Made by a program: the position numbers and the translations under genes
The notes under the pieces: generated by a model
What the model saw: only the letters and a program-made list of their open reading frames with translations
What the model was told of the DNA's origin: nothing
The model's database searches: none
Shown here: in pieces, positions 54,081 through 64,000 of the stretch
Layout of the letters: every line of letters starts with the position of its first letter
How positions within the stretch are numbered: position 1 is the first letter of the stretch
Origin: Diplolepis rosae
Lineage: Eukaryota > Arthropoda > Insecta > Hymenoptera > Diplolepididae
Length of the DNA stretch: 64,000 bases
NCBI GenBank assembly: GCA_030998225.1
Contig: JAPYXD010000466.1
Span: 3,575,001 to 3,639,000 of the forward strand
Direction: 5' to 3'

Positions 54081-54700
54081 GCGACGATAGCGCCACCTGT
54101 TCTTTGAGATTATTATTTGTTAAGCATTTTTCTCATATATTCCGCAAAGGGATTTGCCATCGAGCAATCCGCGATAAAGAGTGGGTATTCACTCCAAGTT
54201 ATTGGCTCGCGACGACAGCGCCACCTGTTCTTTCAGATTATTATTTGTTAAGCATTTTTCTCATATATTCCGCAAAGGGATTTGCCATCGCGCAATCTGC
54301 GATAAAGAGAGTGTGTTCACTCCAAGTTATTGGCTCGCGACGACAGCGCCACCTGTTCTTTAAGATTATTATTTGTTAAGCATTTTTCTCATATATTCCG
54401 CAAAGGGATTTGCCATCGAGCAATCCGCGATAAAGAGTGGGTATTCACTCCAAGTTATTGGCTCGCGACGACAGCGCCACCTGTTCTTTCAGATTATTAT
54501 TTGTTTAGAGATTTTCTTTTAAATTTTGCAAGGGGATTTGCCACCGAGCAATCCATGATAGAGAGAGCGCATTTGCCTTTATTCATTATTGTGACAATAG
54601 CGGCACCTACAATTTTATTACTTATCTTAAGTATTACTTGCGCTTTCTAGACAACTAGAGGTTTGAAGACTGACGTACTATCTGTGATAACGCCATCTAT
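54081..54700 (+). repeat. 128-bp tandem repeat, about 4.5 copies
   Basis: Units start at 54081, 54209, 54337 and 54465, with a diverged unit at 54591. Each begins GCGACGACAGCGCCACCTG and contains AGGGATTTGCCATCGAGCAA. The first and last copies are the most diverged, as in arrays homogenised from the centre. Because 128 is not a multiple of 3, ORFs 54008-54650 are chance readings. Confidence 0.9.
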
Positions 54701-54965
54701 TATTTTTATCGTTGTACTTTGCGAGGATCTCCATACGCGACTGAGTTATTAGTATACCAGCCAGCTACACATTGTTCAAACAATAAACTATAAATAAAAA
54801 CTTATTTTTATCCAAATTTACTTGCTTAAAAATTATTTCCACACCTTTGGGTCCACAAATATTATTTAAATAAATACAAATAAATAAAGGACAATTTCGA
54901 ACTCTTTCAAATAAGAAACCACAAATTGATACCAAATATTCTTAAATAATTTGAAGGACTTACTT

Positions 54966-55082
54966 GAGAATTTCCATTTTTTAGTTCAGATGTAGAAATA
55001 TCATTGTCCGCAATTATGATGTCCTCACTAATTGGAGTATTATTTTCTTCAATAGCATCAATGCCGCTTAGTCGACTGCAAA
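54966..55082 (-). pseudogene. Possible minus-strand exon (acidic)
   Basis: Between an AG near 55066 and a CAAGTAAGT donor at 54962-54970 the minus frame reads RLSGIDAIEENNTPISEDII and a Thr/Ser/Glu stretch. Similar acidic composition is found at 56065-56182 on the same strand. No known domain; could be a fragment of a host or transposon gene. Confidence 0.25.
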
Positions 55083-55215
55083 CATTCCTTAAATAAAATG
55101 TTTAAAATAATTCACATAAATTTATTTATGTGAAATAAATGTTTTTTTATGTGAAATTCATGTTTATTTATGTGAAAATAAAAAATTTAAAAAAATTAAT
55201 TTTATTCATCAATAT

Positions 55216-55404
55216 CCCTATTGAAAAAATCCTCGAGGAAATCCTCGTGTTATTCTCGGACGAGGAAAATACGAGGGAATCCGCGAGTCAGAGAAGTAAT
55301 CCTCGCGGAATTCCTCGAGGAATTTGAAAATCCTAGCAGATTTCCTCATGTTTTCCTCGTCCGAAATGAACACGAGGATTTCCTCGAGGATTTTTTCAAT
55401 AGGG
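55216..55404. mobile_element. CCCTATTGAAAAA foldback with CCTCGAGG core, 189 bp
   Basis: It starts CCCTATTGAAAAAATCCTCG and ends CGAGGATTTTTTCAATAGGG. Arms contain repeated ATCCTCG, CCTCGAGGA and CTCGTGTT words. Its terminal 13 bp are those of the GACGT foldbacks at 14095-14964 and 34591-34772, but the core word is different. Overlapping ORFs are array translations. Confidence 0.85.
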
Positions 55405-56476
55405 TATGGGTCATTCCATATCATATTTACAACTGACAAATAAAATGGCCCCGAATGTATTTTTTAATGAATTAGATACAAAATAAATTGACCCGTATTT
55501 TTTTATTTCCGCATGATATGTGAAATTTCCAACTTACCGATACTTAAATATTTAAAGAGTGGAAAAGCTCATTTTTTTCGAAATTTTCTAGTTCGTTAAC
55601 GAATTTATAGAAATTCACGAAATTTTGGGAGTATGTTCGTGATGAATCAGACCTTATTTATCCGCTTGAAGGAATCAACTACATTGTTTTTTTATACAAC
55701 AAATGGGCAATTGTTATAAACAAATTGTAGTTACAAAAAATGGGTCTCTTTAAAATCGTCTTTTTGATTACTCAAATATTTGTCGTACCATCTAGAATAA
55801 CTGGTTAAAATTTCTAAGTGGACCGTTCATTGGTTTTGGAGATATAATTAATTATACACAGTCTCTCCAGCCCGAGCGCGTCGTTGCGCGCTGTCCAATC
55901 AGGCTGCGCAACGACATGCTTGCTTGAAATAGCTTTCATGCGTTATTCTTGTGATTCTATCAAATTATTACAATTCACGAAATGTATATAATGAGATAAG
56001 GTAATAAAGAGATAACATACGAGTATAAAAAATCAGAAAATGTGAAACCATCGGCTGCACGTATTTATTATGTTCAATATGTCATCGTCGTCTAAAATTT
56101 CTGAATCACTTGTTGGATCGTCACTCAAATTTTCCGAATTTGATCTAATTTGTTGTTTTTTTTCTTCAAAGGTGCTAGAATAATTCATAAAAAAGGTTAA
56201 AAACCCAACGATAATTTTTGAAAATTTAGATTAACAACTGTCTATTTTATTAAGATAATCTCTAAGTTTCAGAGCAGTCTATAATTTTTTTCAAAAACGA
56301 TCAAGCCACCTTAAGCACAAAACTTCTCCAAAATATGAATAAAAAACATATGAACAGCTTTCAGTTTCACATATTAAACAACATTTTATAATAATAATAA
56401 CGTATGGTCGTGAAAAATATTTTTTAACCACAGATAAAGCGGAGACACACTAAATGCAAAGAAAATCTAAAAAATC
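55405..56476. other. Interval with a possible minus-strand acidic exon
   Basis: Mostly AT-rich. At 56065-56182 the minus strand reads FEEKKQQIRSNSENLSDDP and SEILDDDD, similar in character to 54966-55082. No splice model was built. Nothing else was recognised. Confidence 0.3.
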
Positions 56477-57259
56477 TGTTACGTCAGAAACGTAACATTT
56501 CTCTTTTAAAAGATAGGTAGGTATATAAGATAGTAGTATATATATATACTATATATATATAATAGTATAAAAGATAGGTATATAAAATATATTTATTGAC
56601 AATTGAAATTTTATCAGGTAAGCACCACGGAAATGTAAAATAGAATCAAAATAAGAAATACCCTTTTAGTTAACCTGAGTTTAAATTGATTGATGATCAA
56701 TTCAGTCCAGTAAGCGAATGTGGTCAGTTGAGTGTAACTTGTAATCTTCAGATAGTTGCTGTTGTATAGTAAATTCGTAATCTAGAAAGTTGATCTAGTT
56801 GATTCTTCGATTCCAGTTTCGAGAAAATTTGGAAGGCGATTCCCCTTCACTTTCTAATGTCGCTGAACTCAGCGTCGAGTTAGAATTCGGGTTGAGTAGT
56901 GGTAGAAATCTGGTGAAGCTGGACTGACTGGAGTGCATTTGCGGTATAGATTCGATGGCACTGGACTGGACTCGCGTTGGTCACATTGTAGAAATCGGAC
57001 GTTGACTAACTAACTGAACGGTAGTGTGTTGGTATTGTAGGGCTTCATTCACTTTCTCTCTGGGTCAGTCGATTTGTTATCATGTGTGGGTATTAAAACG
57101 ACATATGGTAATTTCATATTGATCATCCTATTGATCTGTAAATTTGTCTATAACTTGCGTCGATAAAATCACACTCGCTATAATGCTGTCTTGATCCCTT
57201 TATTGGTTTCTAAATCTGCTTGTTACTTGTGGCGGTAGAGTCGCGGGACGTGACAAATC
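56473..57259 (-). mobile_element. Solo LTR (56477-57255), related to the Ty3-4 LTR
   Basis: It starts TGTTACGTCAGAAACGTAAC and ends GCGGGACGTGACA, with AATC directly on both sides (56473-56476 and 57256-57259), a 4-bp TSD. Compared with 58556-59495 it lacks about 160 bp near its right end and about 70 bp near its left, and has an extra TA-rich segment at 56515-56580. Solo LTRs arise by recombination between the two LTRs of an element. Confidence 0.85.
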
Positions 57260-57759
57260 TATAAAAATTTACATAGGTTATTATAAAATAAAATTTACTG
57301 ATACATACATGGAGACACTTTTAAAATTGCAATACATAAATATTAATTTGGATCAACAGAAAAGTTTTTCAAATATCTTTCGTTTTAAAATATTTTTGTA
57401 ATTAATAAATGTGATTAATAATTTGTTATTAGAAAATATGAATTGTCTCAATGTTCCGGGTCAGGTAAATTTATAATCATCAATCAAAATTCTTAAAATA
57501 ATATGCCTTAATTCTACCAATTTCCATGTGCTTACAGAAAAAATATTTATTTAGAATTTTTTGTTTCAAATTTATTCTTATTGAAACTAATTTTGTTCCT
57601 TGTCTTACCTGGGATACTTGATATGTTTTTTAAATATAATTGTTGAATGGTATAGGTCATAAATGGGTTTTAAATAATTGTTACACTCACAAAAAAAAAT
57701 TTTTTTTTTTGTTATATTTTTTATTATACACACATAAACAAAATTATAAATTAAACAGA
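57260..57759. other. Interval without recognised feature
   Basis: AT-rich; a poly(A)/poly(T) patch near 57690-57720. The small minus-strand ORF 57605-57823 has no known domain. Confidence 0.35.
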
Positions 57760-58440
57760 ATTTAATTAATGCAAGATTGGACAAGCCTGACTCAAGCACA
57801 ACATCTTGGTCAATCGTTTGCAATTAAAAATATTCTGTTAGTTAACAGAGTTAAAATAAAAGTTTCAAACGATACTGTATGAGTACTTGAATTTTGCCTT
57901 ACCCAATTGGTCGTAATCAAATGGTGACCGTTCAACGAATCTAAAGAGGACTTATAGTCTCTTGTGCTGCTTTTTCTCGTTTTAACTCGAATTAAAACTT
58001 AGTCAACAATTTAGAATTAAAGAAGTACGAGATTAAACAGGCATGACTCAAGCACAAAATCCTATGTAATCTCTGCACCTTCAGAAATTCCGATAATAAA
58101 ATTTCAAATAAAATAACTCTTTTGATCACTTAGGTTAGCCTCAAGGTCAAAGCCTTGCGTGACTCAACAGAATTTATTTTATTTTAAGACAGTTTGTACA
58201 AAATAACAAGAAATCAGGAAATAAAACAATATTTCAAATAAAATAATTATTTAATCACTTAGGTTAGCCTCAAGGTCAGATCCCTTTGTGATTTGATAAA
58301 ATTATTTTATTTTAACAAGATATGTGTATAAAATTTTAAATAAAATAAAATGTTTATTTAATCACTCAAGTTAGCCTCAAGGTCAAGTCCTTTCGTGATT
58401 TTATCAAATTTATTTTATTTTAACCAATATGTGTGTAAAA
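57760..58440 (+). repeat. Two repeat groups: GACTCAAGCACAA copies and a 130-bp tandem
   Basis: 57773-57810 and 58036-58070 share a GACTCAAGCACAA block. From about 58105 to 58440 there are three tandem copies of a roughly 130-bp unit containing GGTTAGCCTCAAGGTCA between AAATAAAATAA and TTATTTTATTTTA, so each unit can fold on itself. Confidence 0.75.
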
Positions 58441-58555
58441 TCATATAAATTGTAATTGTAATTTATTAATGTTTGATTCCTATTAATTATAAAATTTCGA
58501 TATCCCATTCACTGACTGTGATTCCCGGCCGATGCACCAAAAAAGAGATTGGGTA

Positions 58556-59495
58556 TGTTACGTCAGAAACGTAATATTTCCCTTTTAAAAGATCTCCTCG
58601 TTTTATGTCAGGATCAGAAGGATCCTCTCTAAGGGATGAGGAATAGTCAGTGATTGAGAAGGGTTAGGTATATAAAATATATTTATTGACAATTGAAATT
58701 TTATCAGGTAAGCACCATGGAAATGTAAAATAGAATCAAAATTAGAAATACCCTTTTAGTTATCCTGAGTTTGAGTTGATTGGTGATCAATTGAGTCCAG
58801 TAAGCGAATGTGGTCAGTTGAGTGTAACTTGTAATCTTCAGATAGTTGCTGTTGTATAGTAAATTCGTAATCTAGACAGTTGATCTAGTTGATTCTTCGA
58901 TTTCAGTTTCCAGAAAATTTGAAAGGCGATTCCCCTTCACTTTCTAATGTCGTTGAACTCAGCGTCGAGTTAGAATTCGGGTTGAGTAGCGGTAGAAATC
59001 TGGTGAAGCTGGACTGACTGGATTGCACTCGCGGTATAGATTCGATGGCACTGGACTGGACTCGCGTTGGTCACATTGTAGAAATCGGACGTTGACTAAC
59101 TAACTGAACTCGCGGTGTAGAGATGATGGTACTGGACTGACTTCTCTTGGAACTTTCGCTTTTTATAGAACTTTGAAAGGTCAAGTATGACGAGTAACAT
59201 GCTATGACCAGTCGCATGTTATTACAAGTCACATGCTATTACAAGTCGCATGTTGTGACGGTAGTGTGTTGGTATTGTAGGGCTTCATTCACTTTCTCTC
59301 TGGGTCAGTCGATTTGTTATCATGTGTGGGTATTATAACGACACATGGTAATTTCATATTGATCATCCTATTGATCTGTAGATTTGTCTATAACTTGCGT
59401 CGATAAAATCACACTCGCTATAATGCTGTCTTGATCCCTTTATTGGTTTCTTAATCTGCTTGTTACTTGTGGCGGTAGAGTCGCGGGACGTGACA
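58556..59495 (-). repeat. 3' LTR of Ty3-4, 940 bp
   Basis: Minus strand starts TGTCACGTCCCGCGACTC and ends TTACGTTTCTGACGTAACA. It aligns with the solo LTR at 56477-57255. A cluster of CATGTTRTGAC-type words lies at 59195-59255. Confidence 0.88.
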
Positions 59496-59506
59496 CCACC
59501 CCCCTT
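59496..59506 (-). promoter_or_regulatory. Polypurine tract of Ty3-4
   Basis: Minus strand AAGGGGGGTGG directly precedes the LTR start TGTCA; the tract primes plus-strand DNA synthesis in LTR elements. Confidence 0.8.
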
Positions 59507-61138
59507 AATTCGATCGCGGGGAGTTAACGATCCGCGATCGAAACTTCGGTAGAAGATTACATTTTAAATTCAAGATGCTTACTCAATCAAGTACATATTT
59601 TTGATTTAACAATTTATATCATAAAAAATTTCGTTTATACATAGGAATTAACATTTTAAATTATTGTTGCGAATTAAAAATTTATAACACGTTTTATATA
59701 AATGCATAGTAATAACAGAGGATACAATTCTAAAAATATTACAATCGTTGATTACACGTGTTATAGTGGTAGTTAGGTAATTTGACAATTTTTTTTTTTT
59801 TTATAATAACTATTCAAACTTACAACATAATGATTGTTGATGAAAAGAAATTAAAAATTGTAAAATTTTATCGAATAGGTATAAAATACTAAAGAGTAAT
59901 TTCCCAGAATTACGATCGTTGATGTATACATTAGCAAAAAGAGAATTTGACATATATAGTATTAATAATAGAGATTTAAAAATATTAGTTTCGTTGATTA
60001 CATATATGAATTAATAGACGTTGTAACTTGGTACATTGAAGAGAAGAAACTTGGTTAAATCTAAAATTGGTTTCTTCAAAACATGGCATTGCTACTGCTT
60101 ATTATTTCTTGTACATGTTTCTAAAATTAATTTCATGAACTTCAATTTCATTGGTGTATTATTAAATGAATAAAATAATCATAAGAAAAACAATTTTACA
60201 TAATAACAGGGTAATAGATTTTCCTGCAATTCTTGTACTTTTAATTGTTTTTCTAATCTTTCTTGTCAAATCAATAGAGTTATTTGTGCATGAAACATAT
60301 GAAGAATAGTAAATGTTCAAATTGTTATTAATTTCTATTTATTCTATTTCTATTGGAAAAGCAATTTTTACATTAACAATTTTGTAACGCAATCGCACAG
60401 TTTACATTTACAGACTCAATATTTGTAGAAACTGTTCTTCCAATAGGATGGGAATCAAGAAAAGTTCCCTTGATGGAAGAAAACACAAAATTGAAATTAT
60501 ATTTATGATGGCACCAATTATGAAGTGCTTATTTATTCTTGTCAGAGAAAGTCTTTTTTTCATCCAAAAAAGAAGAAAAATGCAAATATTTCTATATTTT
60601 TCTTTAAGTGATAAAATAAAATGTTGATTCGAATGAAAACTAGCATTTGTCTTAATAAAAAGGTTATTAGTTTGTTTTTTAAATAGTCAATGAACAAAAA
60701 CAAAAATGATTGAATCAAATTTAAAGAAAGTATTCATAAGAATTTTAAGGAGGTATAATTTTTTGTGATGATATTAGATTTTTAGTTTGTGCTGAACAGA
60801 AGAGAAAAGTTGAAAAATTTTAATGCATTTGATAAGTACTTGCTAGTTTGAAGAGTTTAATTTACTCTAAAAAAAAAACATGAAATCTACTAAAATTTTT
60901 TGATTGCTATTACAGTATTACATTACAGTGAGCTTCTCGAATGTCTGAAATAGAAAAAATAAGATTAGAATAAAATTCCAAAGGATATTTTGTTTAACAC
61001 ATTTCCTGGTTTAGTTATTCTAAACGCTTTGGTTTTATGCAAAGTTTATATTATTTTAAGTTTGATTTAAAATTCAGTTAATCAATTTTGTATATTTATG
61101 TGCGATCTTTTTATTCGATTGATGTGAACTACTGTTGG
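59507..61138 (-). other. Ty3-4 3' region between integrase and LTR
   Basis: 1.6 kb, strongly AT-rich, no ORF above 60 codons on either strand. Its length would fit a lost envelope-type ORF or a long 3' untranslated region; no env motif was seen. Confidence 0.45.
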
Positions 61139-62456
61139 TTATCCTTTTATGTTGATTTTTACATTTTCTTTTCCCAGTACATCTAAAACTTCATGAGGTC
61201 CTGTGTATTGATTATCCAGCTTTTTAATTTTTGCTCCTTTTAATAAAAATACATTATCCCCAATTTTCATTTCCAAGGGATTTATTTTTCTGTCGTGGTA
61301 CAATTTTGATTTTTCTTTTGCCTTTATGAGGTTTTCTCTTGCTTGTGTTCGTATTTCATGCAGTTGTGTGACAAAGTTGATCAAATAATCATCATAGGTT
61401 TGCAATTTTTCATTTTGTGATAGAGGTTCACTAGAGGGTTCACGGGCTATTTTGCCAAAAACTAATTCGTAAGGCGTACATTTTGTGGCTTCGTGTACAC
61501 TTGTGTTATATGAAAACATTGCTAATTCTAGCCAATCGTCCCATTCTGAATTTTTTGCTACAAATTGTTTGAGATATTCACCTAGGACATGATGTGATCG
61601 TTCAAGTGATCCATTGGATTGAGGGTGAAAAGCTGTCATACGAAATTGTTTGATTCTAAAACGTTTTGCTAATCTTTTTAATAAATTGCTCAAAAAATCT
61701 CTGCCTTGATCCGTTGGTACTCCTTTTGGCGATCCAAATATGCAAATAAATTTTTTCACGAACGCGTCTGCTATTGTACCAGCTTGATGATTAGGAAGAG
61801 GTATTGCCAGAGAATATTTTGTAAAATTATCTTGTATAGTAAGAATATACAAATTTCCAGACTTTGTTTCTGGTAGTGGACCAACAATATCCATTGATGT
61901 TTTTTCGAAGGCAGTAGTAGGTGTATCAGTAATAACCATACGATTTTTAGTTTTAACCCGAACTAATTTTTTATTTGGCATTGTGAGCAGCCTTGAATAT
62001 ACTTTTGAATATCGACTTTCATATTTTCCCAAAAAAATTTTTGGCGAATTCGATTATAGGTCTTTGTGACGCCTTTATGGCATCCTAATGCTGAGGAGTG
62101 TGCTTCTTCAATTAATTTTGATCTTTGTTCTTTTGTTGGATATTGCGTTATGCCATTACAAATTATTATTTTCGTAAGTGAATTTGCAAAAACTAAATCA
62201 AATATTAATTTTATATCTTCCCAAGCTATATGGTTGATTTTTGAAGTCTTTGAAATACTAATTGATCATAGATTCAATTTTTGAGATAATTCATGTAATG
62301 CATAAATTGACAATTTTATATTATTTAAGGTTTCAGATAAATTGTCTTGAATTTCTCCCTCAATCGGAAGAGCAAAATGATAATAGTTTCCTTTTTTAAT
62401 TTCTTTCGCTGTTCCCTTCTGTAAGTTTTTAAATTTTGGTAAAGTTTCACGTTTTT
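61139..62456 (-). pseudogene. Ty3-4 integrase
   Basis: The zinc-binding head (HSSALGCHKGVTKTYNRIR and GCSQCQ, near 62100-61985) is one frame off the main ORF, which runs 62032-61139. Catalytic residues are present: Asp in DIVGPLPETKSGN, Asp in VPTDQGRDF, Glu in NGSLERSH. The C-terminal domain has KIGDNVFLLKG and QYTGPHEVLDVL. A frameshift lies near 61985, a stop near 62265, and another shift near 62455. Confidence 0.92.
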
Positions 62457-63185
62457 CTAGACTTTTTGATCCATTATCTCGAGGATTTCCATTTGTTGTA
62501 ACAAAATATTTATTTTATTTATTTCTGGTAATTCATTTTCATATATTTGTTTTCTTGGTCTACCTCTCTTTCTTTTTGTTTGAGAGGGAATAATTTTTAA
62601 ATTTGTAAGTAGAGTTTTTCTTGGCCTACCTCGAGGTTTTTTCACAAGAGGTTTAGAAGAAAAATTTTTCTCTAATTTTTCTTTGATTTCGATTTGATTT
62701 AAATTTTTTAGATTTTTATGCTCATTTGAATTTTTCATTTGTTCTTGTTTTTTCTTTTTACCCCTAGTAGTCATGGTTTTCCATGGCGAATTTTCATAAT
62801 TTTTTCCAAGTATTGGACTTAAGAGTATAATAGTCATAAACAGAAGCTTTGATGCTAAAAGTTTCAATAAACTTGTATATTTCATAAAATTGTTACAAAT
62901 GTTATTAAATAATTCTTCATTGGGAGAAACATTAAAAGTTTCTAAAAAATTAGGATTGATATTTAATATTGGATCTTGTGATGATTCACTAAAGTTATTT
63001 ATATCATCTTGGGTAAATATCGAATTGAAATATTCTCTTTTGGAATTATTTCCTTTTTTGATATTATGTTCTTCGTTATTTTTCATAAAGGTATTCTCAA
63101 GATTCGTTTTTTCTTGAGATGTCATAAAGGTATCGTCATCATCTTCGTGTAAATTTCTTGATCTCTCTTCATTAATAATAGGGTT
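62457..63185 (-). pseudogene. Ty3-4 linker with two AT-hooks
   Basis: The frame joins RNase H to integrase, with one TGA near 63178. Residues about 163-171 (KKPRGRPRK) and 188-197 (KRKRGRPRKQ) of the 222-residue ORF are AT-hooks, which bind the minor groove of AT-rich DNA. A Lys-rich GKKKKQEQ stretch precedes them. The rest is acidic and Asn-rich. Linkers in this place vary between elements. Confidence 0.75.
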
Positions 63186-63600
63186 TCATGAGAGAGCGTC
63201 TGCATTGACATTCATTTTTCCTGCCTTGTATACTACATCAAAATCATATTCAGCGAGTTTTAACCTCCAGCGCGAAACTCGTGAGCAAGGGTCCTTAGAA
63301 TTTTGGAACCAAACTAGTGGTTTATGATCAGTTACTAGGGTAAATTTTCTTCCATATAAATAAGGACGGAAATGAGTGACACAAAATATTATTTGCAAGT
63401 GCTTCTTTTTCATATGTATCATATTTTTTCTCAGCGTCACTTAAACTCCGTGAAGCATATGCTATTGGCTTATCTTTGCCTATTTGACCTTGTGATAATA
63501 TACCTCCTACTGCGTATCCTGAGGCATCTGTTGTGAGAACAAAGGGTTGAGAAAAATCGGGTCGTTGTAAAAGTGGTTCTTCACATAATCTTGATTTTAA
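63186..63600 (-). pseudogene. Ty3-4 RNase H domain
   Basis: The minus strand shows TTDASGYAVGG, IAYASRSLSDAEKKY, then a one-base frameshift near 63395, FRPYLYGRKFTLVTDHKPL, RWRLKLAEYDFDVVYK and NADALS. This is the standard Ty3 RNase H order. Confidence 0.9.
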
Positions 63601-64000
63601 AATATCAAAAGCTGTTTGCTGTTTATCGGTCCAGATGAAAGGGGTATCCTTTTTTAGAAGTTGATTAAGAGGAATGGCAATTTTTGAAAAAGCTTCGATA
63701 AATCTACGATAATATCCTGCTAATCCTAAGAATTGTTTGACATTCTTTTGTGTTTTTGGAACTGGAAATTCTTTTACGGCTATTATTTTTTTGGGGTCCG
63801 GCCGAACTCCATTTTTATCAATTATATGACCTAAATATCCTATCTCAGGTCGCAGAAATTCACATTTGTCTGGTTGTAAATGAAGGTTTGCTTTTCGAAG
63901 ACGTTGTATTAAATTATTAAATTTTTTCTCATGTTCTTCTAGTGTATCTGCAAATATGACTATGTCATCAAGATATACAAAGAGTTCTGTCCCTATTAAT
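63601..64000 (-). pseudogene. Ty3-4 reverse transcriptase, C-terminal part
   Basis: From the right edge the minus strand reads FVYLDDIVIFADTLEEHE (YLDD active site), then LQPDKCEFLRPEIGYLGH, GVRPDPKK, KNVKQFLGLAGYYRRFI and the connection to RNase H. The upstream RT lies outside the window. Confidence 0.92.

Larger units (their letters stand above)
58556..64000 (-). mobile_element. Ty3/gypsy element Ty3-4, 3' part, runs off right edge
   Basis: On the minus strand: RT and RNase H at the right edge, a linker with AT-hooks, integrase, a 1.6-kb non-coding 3' region, polypurine tract and 3' LTR at 58556-59495. The 5' half is outside the window. There are at least two frameshifts and one nonsense codon, so it is decayed, but less so than Ty3-1. 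Confidence 0.9.

Noticed and set aside
54008..54650. Overlapping ORFs with repeated RDDSATC-type peptides
   Set aside because: They arise from the 128-bp tandem repeat read in rotating frames.
54081..54700. CRISPR-like array
   Set aside because: Whole 128-bp units are repeated, with no alternation of short repeats and unique spacers, and the DNA is eukaryotic.
55139..55439. ORFs rich in Glu-Glu and Arg-Lys over the foldback at 55216
   Set aside because: Array translations of CCTCGAGGA words on both strands.
62457..63125. Independent host AT-hook gene
   Set aside because: It lies in frame, apart from one nonsense codon, between RNase H and integrase of Ty3-4, and is better explained as the pol linker.

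Overview
The window is insect nuclear DNA made almost wholly of transposable elements nested in one another. The insect assignment rests on an AT-rich background, an R1-clade non-LTR retrotransposon, several Ty3/gypsy elements of the 17.6/297 type, P, hAT and mariner relics, and a nuclear copy of insect mitochondrial DNA (TGA read as Trp, ATA as Met). No intact host gene was recognised. Order and species cannot be fixed from the sequence.

Layout. 1-7285: a minus-strand Ty3 element (Ty3-1) cut by three DNA transposons, each with its own target-site duplication (TSD): a hAT with a BED finger, a TA-flanked MITE and a deleted mariner that sits in the reverse-transcriptase YMDD box. 7286-9625: a P-type element with an 8-bp TSD. 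9742-12140: a hairpin MITE, a hAT MITE with 8-bp TSD, and LTR remnants. 12141-12848 and 35586-35830 are two halves of one Ty3 integrase (Ty3-2), split by a 22,737-bp element (12849-35585) that has about 0.4-kb inverted termini and a perfect 9-bp TSD.

That large element is the main object of interest. It has foldback (FB) architecture, and its gene resembles NOF/MULE transposases. The gene appears to be spliced across a 15.2-kb intron to a short last exon with a His box like that of ubiquitin-specific proteases; the matching Cys box lies in the upstream exon. The intron is filled with further foldbacks. One of them (FB-A, 18254-27624) carries a complete-length but decayed R1-clade element (18965-24765). 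Others are FB-B with a nested TA element and a tRNA-like sequence, and FB-C.

35890-39735: a plus-strand Ty3 element (Ty3-3; gag, protease, RT) whose gag is split by a TA-flanked foldback holding a zinc-finger exon. 40195-41300: a hairpin, a palindromic-word array and a THAP-like fragment. 41950-43776: a mitochondrial insertion (trnL2, nad1, trnD, atp8, start of atp6) with nad1 still open. 43777-45262: the 5' end of another Ty3 (Ty3-5; LTR, primer site, gag). 45263-47056: a second, rearranged P-type element with a THAP exon. 47800-53372: inverted-repeat elements. 53540-54700: tandem repeats. 55216-55404: a foldback sharing its ends with two foldbacks inside the large element. 56477-57255: a solo LTR. 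58556-64000: the 3' part of a fourth Ty3 element (Ty3-4; LTR, integrase, AT-hook linker, RNase H, RT), running off the right edge.

A recurring pattern is that foldback arms are built from short self-complementary words, with a different word in each family. All coding units seen, apart from the short mitochondrial genes, carry stops or frameshifts, so this looks like an old, TE-dense (probably heterochromatic) locus. Insertion order can be read directly from the TSDs.
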